Of a DNA stretch of 37,069 nt, positions 6,954 through 13,354 are shown in pieces; positions within the stretch are counted from its first letter, which is position 1; each line of letters begins with the position of its first letter. The notes beneath the pieces were generated by a model that was not told the origin of the DNA, searched no databases, and saw nothing but the letters and a program-made list of their open reading frames with translations. This DNA comes from an uncultured Eubacteriales bacterium. Lineage in GTDB: Bacteria; Bacillota; Clostridia; Oscillospirales; Oscillospiraceae. The DNA is taken from NCBI GenBank assembly GCA_900547315.1, contig URGI01000010.1:1-37069 (forward strand). The letters run 5' to 3'. The translations under genes were made by a program, and so were the position numbers.

Positions 6954-7723
6954 TGCAAACGACAGCGGGCGAAATATTTGAGTTTTTGAAGCTGATGGCT
7001 CCGCTTGAGCTGCAAATGGATTTTGACAATGCCGGATTTCTGGTGGGCGACCGCGGACGGCGCGTTGAAAAGGCGCTGCTTGCGCTTGACGCGACCAGCG
7101 AGGTCATCGATGAGGCCATAGACTTCGGGGCGGATATGATAATCACGCACCACCCGCTCATATGGAACGCGATGAAGAGTCTGACCACGGATGACATCAT
7201 GCAGCGGCGCGTGATGAAGCTCGTCAAAAACAACATTTCGCTTGTCTCCATGCATACGAATCTAGATATTGCCGACGGCGGCGTGAACGACGTGCTGCTG
7301 TCGCTGCTTGGTGCCGATCTCATGTCAGCGCTGGATGAAGACGGCTGTGGCCGCGTCGGCCAGCTGCGCGAGCCGACGGACATGGCGCACTTTCTGCCGT
7401 TCTGCAAGGCTGCGCTCAGGACAAACGGACTGCGCTATTACGACGCAGGGCGTCCGGTAGAGCGGCTTGCCGTCATGGGCGGCGCGGGCGGCTCAAGCCT
7501 GGAGCGCGCGTATGAGCTCGGTTGTGACACATATCTGACGTCTGATATCAAATACGATCAGTTCCTGACTGCCCGCGAGCTGGGCATAAATCTGATAGAC
7601 GGCGACCATTTCTGCACGGAAAATCCCGTTATATACGCGCTGCACGAAAGACTCAACCTCGCGTTTCCCTGCGTCGAGCTGCGGGTATCGCAAAGGCATG
7701 ACCAGACGGCGCAGTTCGCTTGA
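6950..7723 (+). CDS. Nif3-like dinuclear metal centre protein
   Basis: This 257-aa Nif3/YqfO-family protein forms hexamers with a dinuclear metal site; its cellular role is poorly defined. Metal ligands are visible in MIITHHPLIWNAMKSL, SMHTNLDIADGGVND and the C-terminal LIDGDHFCTENPVI. The MGGAGGSSLERAYELGCDT stretch and TSDIKYDQFL are characteristic. It lacks the internal PII-like insertion of longer homologues, so this length is normal for the short form. It starts inside the trmK stop, with GGAGGG upstream. The hairpin after its stop doubles as the spoIVA ribosome-site hairpin. Confidence 0.85.
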   Translation: MMQTTAGEIFEFLKLMAPLELQMDFDNAGFLVGDRGRRVEKALLALDATSEVIDEAIDFGADMIITHHPLIWNAMKSLTTDDIMQRRVMKLVKNNISLVSMHTNLDIADGGVNDVLLSLLGADLMSALDEDGCGRVGQLREPTDMAHFLPFCKAALRTNGLRYYDAGRPVERLAVMGGAGGSSLERAYELGCDTYLTSDIKYDQFLTARELGINLIDGDHFCTENPVIYALHERLNLAFPCVELRVSQRHDQTAQFA

Positions 7724-7730
7724 CATGCCG

Positions 7731-7759
7731 TCATAAAAATCCTCCGCTGTTCATAGACT
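7731..7759 (+). promoter_or_regulatory. Candidate SigE promoter of spoIVA
   Basis: The -35-like TCATAAA (7731-7737) and -10-like CATAGACT (7752-7759) are 14 bases apart. Compared with the SigE pattern KMATATT-N14/15-CATACAHT, the matches are 5 of 7 and 7 of 8. spoIVA is a known SigE-dependent mother-cell gene. Predicted transcription starts near 7766, inside the loop of the hairpin 7741-7787. Confidence 0.5.
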
Positions 7760-7794
7760 CGTACAAACGAGAACATGAGAGCGGAGGCTTTTTT
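7741..7794 (+). terminator. nif3 terminator hairpin sequestering the spoIVA SD
   Basis: CCTCCGCT (7741-7748) pairs with AGCGGAGG (7780-7787), followed by CTTTTTT. A further CTCGT/ACGAG stem lies in the loop. GGAGG of the 3' arm is the spoIVA Shine-Dalgarno and the T-run is the spacer to its ATG. The hairpin therefore acts on RNA entering from nif3. Confidence 0.7.
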
Positions 7795-9270
7795 ATGATC
7801 GACACAAAAATTTACAGGGATATCGCTGCAAGAACCGATGGCGCTTTCATGCTGGGTGTCGTCGGGCCGGTGAGAACCGGAAAATCGACTTTTATCAAGC
7901 GCTTTATGGAGACAATGGTCATTCCGGAAATAGAGAACACCTATACCAGAGAGCGCGCCAGAGATGAGCTTCCGCAGAGCGGCTCAGGCAGAACCATCAT
8001 GACGGCGGAACCCAAATTCATACCGGAGGAGGCCGTGCGCCTGTCGCTGGACGGCTGCGAACTGTCCGTGCGGCTGGTTGACTGCGTGGGGTACATGGTC
8101 GAGGGCGCGGCGGGACAGTTTGAAAACGGCGTCGAGCGCCTTGTCGCAACGCCGTGGTTCGAGCAGGAGGTCAGTATGACCACCGCTGCCGAGGAGGGCA
8201 CACGCCGCGTCATTGCGGAGCACTCAACCATCGGCATCGTAGTCACGACCGACGGCAGCATCTGCGGGATCGAGCGCGAGAAATATCTTGAGCCGGAGCA
8301 GCGCGTTATCGAGGAGCTGCAAAGGATAAATAAGCCCTTCGTCGTGCTTATGAACAGCGCGGAGCCGGAGTCGGACGCGGCCATCAGTGCGGCGGCAGAG
8401 CTTGAGCAGAAATTCGGCGTCAGCTGTCTGCGCGTGAACTGCCAGACACTTGATGAAAACGACATGTGCCGCATAATGCGGTGCGTGCTTGAGGAGTTTC
8501 CAGTCAAGTCGATCGGATTCTATCTGCCGGATTGGCTGGATGCCCTCGGCGGCGACAACAAGATGAAGTCGGCGCTGTACGACGCGATCAAAATGCACTG
8601 CGACGGCATAAGGAGCATAAAGGATACCCATTCGGCGATAAAGAGCATAGAGGAGCTGGAATTTATAAGCTCTGCGGACGTGAAGTCGATGGAGCTTGGG
8701 AACGGCGATGTCACCGCCGTGCTGACGCTCCCGCGTGGGATATTCTATCAGATAGTGAGCGACGAGGCCGGAGTGGAGATAAATAATGACGGCGAACTCA
8801 TAAAGATGCTTACCGTGATGGCGGCCGTGAAAACCGATTATGATTCCCTGCGCTCCGCGCTTGACGCTGTGCGCAGCGGCGGCTACGGCGTGGTCATGCC
8901 GCTGTCAGGGCAGGTACAGCTTGACGAGCCGCAGATAGTGCGGCAGGGCGGAAAATACACGGTTAAACTCAAGGCGCGCGCTCCGGTGATACACATGCTG
9001 ATGACAGATGTAGAGACCGAGGTCAGCCCTGCCATCGGAGGGGAATCCGCGTCGGAGGATATTATCAACTTCCTGCTCCAGGGCTTCGATGGCGACGTGA
9101 ACCAGATATGGCAGTCGAACATCTTCGGAAAGTCGCTGGATACGATCGCGGAAGAGGGGCTTACGGCAAAAATCGAAGCGCTGCCGGACAGCGCGAAAGC
9201 CAAGCTGCGGCAGACTCTCCAGCGCATAATCAACGAGGGCAGCGGGGGACTGATATGTATACTTCTCTGA
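7795..9270 (+). CDS. spoIVA: Stage IV sporulation protein A
   Basis: SpoIVA is the ATPase that polymerises on the forespore surface and forms the basement layer of the spore coat. The 491-aa product opens with MIDTKIYRDIAARTDGAFML, then Walker A GPVRTGKST (24-32). The switch region contains GSGRTIMTAEPKFIPEEAV, then VDCVGYMVEGAAG, and EEGTRRVIAEHSTIGIVVTT. The C-terminus ends EGSGGLICILL. The ATG at 7795 matches the family start and has GGAGG seven bases upstream; a longer in-frame start at 7720 is rejected. Regulation is likely by mother-cell SigE, with the SD masked on read-through RNA. Confidence 0.95.
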   Translation: MIDTKIYRDIAARTDGAFMLGVVGPVRTGKSTFIKRFMETMVIPEIENTYTRERARDELPQSGSGRTIMTAEPKFIPEEAVRLSLDGCELSVRLVDCVGYMVEGAAGQFENGVERLVATPWFEQEVSMTTAAEEGTRRVIAEHSTIGIVVTTDGSICGIEREKYLEPEQRVIEELQRINKPFVVLMNSAEPESDAAISAAAELEQKFGVSCLRVNCQTLDENDMCRIMRCVLEEFPVKSIGFYLPDWLDALGGDNKMKSALYDAIKMHCDGIRSIKDTHSAIKSIEELEFISSADVKSMELGNGDVTAVLTLPRGIFYQIVSDEAGVEINNDGELIKMLTVMAAVKTDYDSLRSALDAVRSGGYGVVMPLSGQVQLDEPQIVRQGGKYTVKLKARAPVIHMLMTDVETEVSPAIGGESASEDIINFLLQGFDGDVNQIWQSNIFGKSLDTIAEEGLTAKIEALPDSAKAKLRQTLQRIINEGSGGLICILL

Positions 9271-9287
9271 GAAGGGAAGATGCAATA

Positions 9288-9316
9288 TTGACTTGGCACA
9301 CGGTAAACTATATAAT
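9288..9316 (+). promoter_or_regulatory. Sigma-A-type promoter before cwlD
   Basis: TTGACT (9288-9293), a 17-base spacer and a perfect TATAAT (9311-9316). The predicted +1 near 9323 would fall within the GAGG that looks like the cwlD Shine-Dalgarno, so the transcript would be almost leaderless. Confidence 0.6.
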
Positions 9317-9331
9317 ATCAGAGGTAACGCA

Positions 9332-10039
9332 GTGTTTAAGGTTATGAAATTCAGCCGCTGCGGCGCCGTGCTTGCGCTGATGCTTGTGGCGGCACTCGCG
9401 ATCGGGATAACTTCGGCAATTTTTATTCCGCGTGCTGCGCCTGCCGCAGCCGACAACCGTGTGACGCTCGTGATAGACGCGGGGCACGGCGGCATAGACG
9501 GCGGCGCGGTATCCGCTGCGGGCGTCAAAGAGAGCGAGATAAACCTCGCCATAGCAAGGCGCCTGAATTCGCTGGCGGAGCTGTACGGAGTGAGAACTCA
9601 CATGACCAGAGTTGACGACAGCTCGAAATCGGCGGCTGAAGGCTACAGCGAGCACGAAGACCTTGTGCGCAGGGTGGAAGAGATCAACTCCGCGCCGAAC
9701 GGAATTCTGATAAGCATCCACCAGAACTGCTATCCGACTTCGCAGCCCAGCGGCGCGCAGGTGCTGTACTCGGCGTACACCGGCGGGGAACAGCTCGGCA
9801 AGCTGTGTCACGCGAATCTGATAACATATCTTGACCCGTCAAACCGGCGCGTTGCGGAGCCAGCCTCCAAGGGGCTGTACATAACCGCACACGCAAAGTG
9901 CCCTGCGATACTTGTCGAATGCGGGTTCATGTCGAATCAGGGGGACGTTGAAAAGCTCTGCGACGGGGAATATCAGACGGCGCTCGCATCTGTGCTCCTT
10001 GCGTCGTTTTTGCAGTATACATCTGGCGAAAGGATTTAG
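9332..10039 (+). CDS. cwlD: N-acetylmuramoyl-L-alanine amidase CwlD
   Basis: This 235-aa amidase_3 protein starts with a signal-anchor helix (FSRCGAVLALMLVAALAIGI). The zinc-amidase fold follows: LVIDAGHGGIDGGAVS, the metal-binding glutamate in KESEINLAIA, the histidine in LISIHQNCY, and the catalytic glutamate in AILVECGFMSN. CwlD removes peptides from muramic acid so that muramic lactam forms in spore cortex. The position after spoIVA supports CwlD over vegetative amidases. The GTG at 9332 is chosen for its GAGG at 9321-9324; ATG 9344 is a possible alternative because the promoter may start inside that GAGG. Confidence 0.8.
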   Translation: MFKVMKFSRCGAVLALMLVAALAIGITSAIFIPRAAPAAADNRVTLVIDAGHGGIDGGAVSAAGVKESEINLAIARRLNSLAELYGVRTHMTRVDDSSKSAAEGYSEHEDLVRRVEEINSAPNGILISIHQNCYPTSQPSGAQVLYSAYTGGEQLGKLCHANLITYLDPSNRRVAEPASKGLYITAHAKCPAILVECGFMSNQGDVEKLCDGEYQTALASVLLASFLQYTSGERI

Positions 10040-10069
10040 CGATTCTCAGATAAAGAATGGAGAAAATGT

Positions 10070-11443
10070 ATGGCCGTAAAACAAAAGACCACGTATTGCT
10101 GCTCCGAATGCGGTTATGAGACTTCGAATTGGGCGGGTAAGTGCCCATCCTGCGGGCAGTGGAACACGTTCAGGGAGATACAGCTCGGCACCGCCAAAAA
10201 TGGCAAGCAGGCGTACCGCTCGTCACATGAGGCGAAAAAGCCGCGCCCGCTGTCGGAGCTTGACACTTCGGCGGAGATACGCTTCAGCACCGGCATCTCG
10301 GAATTTGACCGTGTGCTCGGCGGCGGCGCAGTCGTTGGCTCGCTGGTTCTGGTCGGCGGCGCCCCGGGAATCGGCAAGTCCACGCTTCTGCTGCAGATGT
10401 GCGGCTCTATGGAGAACGACCGGAAGGTCCTGTATGTCACAGGTGAGGAGAGTGAGCGGCAGCTGAAGCTGCGCGCAACGAGGCTCAGCGTGAATGGCGG
10501 CGAGGTGTATGTTCTGGCCGAAACCGATCTTGACAGCATCATTTCCGCTGCCGACGAGCTTGATCCGGACGTCATAATAATCGACTCCATCCAGACGATG
10601 TCCGACGCAAATGTCGCATCCGCTCCCGGCAGCATAACGCAGGTACGTGAGTGCACGATGCGCATTATGCGCGTTACGAAGGAGAAGGGCTACACGGTGT
10701 TCGTTGTCGGGCATATCAACAAAGAGGGGAGCATCGCGGGGCCGAAGGTGCTGGAGCACATGGTTGACTGCGTGCTGTACTTCGAGGGTGAGCAGAGCAC
10801 GAGCTTCCGCATTTTGCGCGGCGCGAAGAACCGCTTTGGTTCAACGAATGAAATCGGCGTGTTCGAGATGGTCGATAGCGGCCTGCGCTGCGTAGAGAAT
10901 CCGTCCGAAATGCTGCTGGCCGGCAGGCCGGAAAACAGCCCCGGTACCTGCGTCGCCTGCGTGATGGAGGGGACGCGCCCGATAATGGCCGAAGTGCAGG
11001 CGCTGGTCACGCCGTCGAACTATAATGCTTCCAGAAGGAGCAACGGCATAGATTATAACCGCACCGCCATGCTGCTTGCGGTGCTTGAAAAGCGCGGCGG
11101 TATGAACGTCACTAGCTGCGACGCGTATATAAACGTCATCGGCGGCCTGACGCTCGACGAACCGGCGGCGGATCTTGCGACCGTACTTGCAATCGCCTCC
11201 AGCTATCTTGACCGCCCGCTTGGGACTGAGCTTGCGGCGGTCGGCGAGGTTGGATTGTCGGGCGAGATACGCAGCGTCAGCGCGATAAATCAGCGGCTTT
11301 CAGAGATTGCAAGACTAGGCTTCAAACGCTGCATCATTCCGGCGCATGTGCGCGATGATGTGCACGTGCCGAAGGGGCTGCGCATCATAAGCGTTAAAAA
11401 TATCGGCGAGGCGATCGCGGCGGTTCTGGCGCGGGATAAATGA
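10070..11443 (+). CDS. radA: DNA repair protein RadA (Sms)
   Basis: RadA is a RecA-like ATPase that promotes branch migration in recombinational repair. The 457-aa protein has an N-terminal C4 zinc finger (CCSECGYETSNWAGKCPSCG), Walker A in GGAPGIGKST (about 97-105), Walker B IIIDSIQTM, the RadA-specific KNRFGSTNEIGVF, and a Lon-like C-terminal domain (GEVGLSGEIRSV). The length is standard. GGAG lies before the ATG. Its stop overlaps the start of the DUF6873 gene (ATGA). Confidence 0.95.
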   Translation: MAVKQKTTYCCSECGYETSNWAGKCPSCGQWNTFREIQLGTAKNGKQAYRSSHEAKKPRPLSELDTSAEIRFSTGISEFDRVLGGGAVVGSLVLVGGAPGIGKSTLLLQMCGSMENDRKVLYVTGEESERQLKLRATRLSVNGGEVYVLAETDLDSIISAADELDPDVIIIDSIQTMSDANVASAPGSITQVRECTMRIMRVTKEKGYTVFVVGHINKEGSIAGPKVLEHMVDCVLYFEGEQSTSFRILRGAKNRFGSTNEIGVFEMVDSGLRCVENPSEMLLAGRPENSPGTCVACVMEGTRPIMAEVQALVTPSNYNASRRSNGIDYNRTAMLLAVLEKRGGMNVTSCDAYINVIGGLTLDEPAADLATVLAIASSYLDRPLGTELAAVGEVGLSGEIRSVSAINQRLSEIARLGFKRCIIPAHVRDDVHVPKGLRIISVKNIGEAIAAVLARDK

Positions 11444-12189
11444 AAAATTTTGTAGATGATCCGAACCTGCCGCACAGAGCCGCAGGCGTTATTCTCGGAG
11501 AAAAATATGCCGCACGGTTTCATGCGGCGTTGGCGGATATCGGCGTAACGCCGATATATCTGCCCGATAATCCCTGCGTCAGCCCAGGACTTTCAGGCCA
11601 TGCCGATTTGTCCGTTTTCCACTGCGGCGGAAACGAGGTGCTCATTGCGCCGTATCTGGCTGGGAGCGATTTTGCAGACCGCCTCGAGAGAGCGGGATGC
11701 AAAGTAAGCGCAGCAGATACCGAGCAGGGAAGTGCTTACCCGAAGGATTGTGCGCTTAATGCCTGCGTTGTCGGCAAGCATCTGCTGTGCAATCCGGACG
11801 TCACAGCGAGAGAAGTATTGTCCCGCTTTGGAAACAAAAGAGTTATAGGCTTTAGACAGGGCTATGCCCGCTGCTCGGTCTGCGTTGTGGACGAAAACTC
11901 GATCATAACAGCCGATGCCGGAATCGCTGCTGCGGCTGAAGGCAGGGGACTGGACGTCCTGAGAATTCAGGCTGGCTTCTTTGAACTGCCGGGATATTCG
12001 TATGGTTTTATCGGCGGGAGCTGCTTCAAACTATTGAAAACGGAGCTTGTGTTTACCGGCACGATCGACCGGCATCCGGACAGGGGAGCAATAATAGGCT
12101 TTCTGCATGATCACGGCGTGGAAGCGTTATATCTGAGGGACGAACCCGCAGTTGATATCGGCGGTATCATCCCGATATTTGAGCAATAG
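11440..12189 (+). CDS. DUF6873-like GME-fold protein
   Basis: This 249-aa protein resembles the uncharacterised DUF6873 family with a guanidine-modifying-enzyme (pentein) fold. The repeated alpha-beta pattern is suggested by HADLSVFHCGGNEVLIAPYL, IGFRQGYARCSVCVVDENSI with ITADAGIAAAAEGRG, and GFFELPGYSYGFIGGSCF. Candidate pentein catalytic residues would be the C, H and D/E within these segments, but I cannot assign them safely. The gene overlaps radA by four bases, so it is translated from the radA message. Its last codons GAG CAA TAG form the outer end of a long palindrome shared with the convergent recombinase gene. Confidence 0.65.
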   Translation: MKNFVDDPNLPHRAAGVILGEKYAARFHAALADIGVTPIYLPDNPCVSPGLSGHADLSVFHCGGNEVLIAPYLAGSDFADRLERAGCKVSAADTEQGSAYPKDCALNACVVGKHLLCNPDVTAREVLSRFGNKRVIGFRQGYARCSVCVVDENSIITADAGIAAAAEGRGLDVLRIQAGFFELPGYSYGFIGGSCFKLLKTELVFTGTIDRHPDRGAIIGFLHDHGVEALYLRDEPAVDIGGIIPIFEQ

Positions 12190-12236
12190 AAACGCAGCAC
12201 GGTCATTTTTTAGACCGTGCTGCGTTTCTATTGCTC
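12181..12236. terminator. Bidirectional terminator, perfect 24-base arms
   Basis: Arms 12181-12204 and 12213-12236 are perfectly complementary over 24 bases, with loop ATTTTTTA. The stem begins with GAGCAATAG on each strand, so it contains the last two codons and the stop of both convergent genes (E-Q-stop in each). Confidence 0.9.
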
Positions 12237-13232
12237 GTTTTCTATATCGGACTTCGTTTTGCGCCCGATTGGATTTGCCATTGCAGCCTCGTGCAGGGAC
12301 GCATTGTCAAGGTGGGTGTATATCTGCGTCGTGTTCAGATTGCTGTGGCCAAGCACCTCCTGAAGCGCACGCGTATCGACGCCGTTTTTCAACATAAGAG
12401 TAGCCGCGGTGTGCCTGAGCTTGTGCGGCGAATAGCGGCTGCTGTCAAGCCCCGCCTCAAGCAGCTTCTTATCGACCATTTTCTGAACGCCGCGGACGCT
12501 TATCCGGCGGTTGTCGCGGCTTATGAAGAGCGCCTGTTTATCCTCGTCGCGTAGCTTTCCATTATCACGGACACACAAATAGTCATCAATGGCCTCGCGG
12601 CAGCCCTCAGCGAAGTATACTATGCGTTCTTTGTTACCCTTGCCCAAAACGCGGACATGATCATCGTACACATCGCCCAAATTCAGAAATACAAGCTCCG
12701 ACACGCGGAGCCCGCATGACATGAACAGCATCAATATGCAATAGTCGCGGAGCCCATACGGGCCGCTGCATACAGACAAAAGCCGCTCACATTCGGATTC
12801 CTCGAGGTAGCGCGGCAGAGACAGCTGCCTTTTAGGCATGTCAAGTTCTTGACAAACATTGGCTTCGAGCAAATGACGCTTCGAGACGAGATAATTAAAG
12901 AATGACTTGACGGACGAGGTACGGCGGCAGCGACTCGCGGCGGACAGCGAGCGATTTGTGCCGAGCATTTCCGGCGAAAAGGACTGGTAACGATAGAGCT
13001 CTTCGATTTTAATGCTTTTAATGAAATCAAGGTCAACGTCGCTGATGTCGATCTCATTAAATGGAACGGACGGCGCGACAAGTCCGCGGCGCCGCTTCAG
13101 AAACCGGAAAAGAATTTTCAGATCGAGATAATATCCGGCAACGGTCTGGTCAGAGTGTCCACGTACTGTTGAGTGATATTCAAGGAATTCCATCAAAATA
13201 TCCGGCGCATCGTGGATCTCATCAATATTCAT
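12228..13232 (-). CDS. Tyrosine recombinase (XerC-like, 334 aa)
   Basis: This integrase-family recombinase has all six active-site residues: R176 in SCGLRVSEL, K198 in LGKGNKER, H270 and R273 in SPHKLRHTAATLM, H296 in VLGHSNL and Y305 in TTQIYTHL. The N-terminal SAM-like domain (FLEYHSTVRGHSDQTVAGYY) is followed by an insertion that makes it longer than standard XerC (about 300). This is nearer the roughly 330-aa clostridial group and not far from XerS. GGAGG precedes the ATG. Its start codon is about 30 bases from a dif-like site (13260-13287), so it may act there alone or with XerD. It shares a terminator with the convergent DUF6873 gene. Confidence 0.85.
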   Translation of the reverse strand: MNIDEIHDAPDILMEFLEYHSTVRGHSDQTVAGYYLDLKILFRFLKRRRGLVAPSVPFNEIDISDVDLDFIKSIKIEELYRYQSFSPEMLGTNRSLSAASRCRRTSSVKSFFNYLVSKRHLLEANVCQELDMPKRQLSLPRYLEESECERLLSVCSGPYGLRDYCILMLFMSCGLRVSELVFLNLGDVYDDHVRVLGKGNKERIVYFAEGCREAIDDYLCVRDNGKLRDEDKQALFISRDNRRISVRGVQKMVDKKLLEAGLDSSRYSPHKLRHTAATLMLKNGVDTRALQEVLGHSNLNTTQIYTHLDNASLHEAAMANPIGRKTKSDIENEQ

Positions 13233-13259
13233 GGCAAAACCTCCAATCTAGCTCCTCTA

Positions 13260-13287
13260 AGTTCGCTTAATTGATATTATGCGAACT
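13260..13287. other. dif-like Xer recombination site
   Basis: Left arm AGTTCGCTTAA (13260-13270), a 6-base centre TTGATA, and right arm TTATGCGAACT (13277-13287) give the 11-6-11 layout of dif. By eye the 28 bases match the E. coli dif sequence I remember at 20 positions and the B. subtilis dif at 19, including the ATATTATG core. The two arms are inverted copies at 10 of 11 positions, and the symmetry extends outward (13253-13294) to 17 of 18. The adjacent recombinase gene and the switch in gene orientation support a dif role. Confidence 0.65.
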
Positions 13288-13298
13288 TAGAGGAGGAC

Positions 13299-13333
13299 CG
13301 CATATCGGGGAAATCATACTTCCCCGATATGCG
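13299..13333. terminator. Strong hairpin between the ATPase-like gene and dif
   Basis: Perfect 14-base arms CGCATATCGGGGAA (13299-13312) and TTCCCCGATATGCG (13320-13333) with a 7-base loop. TTTT follows only on the plus strand. It could end transcription of the minus-strand gene 13355-14998 or insulate the dif site, but the U-tract is weak. Confidence 0.5.
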
Positions 13334-13354
13334 TTTTAAACTATTTGCCGGAGC

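Noticed and set aside
13253..13294. LexA (SOS) box interpretation of the inverted repeat
   Set aside because: The arms read GTTCGC...GCGAAC with a 14-base gap, not CGAAC-N4-GTTCG; a dif-like reading explains spacing and neighbours better.
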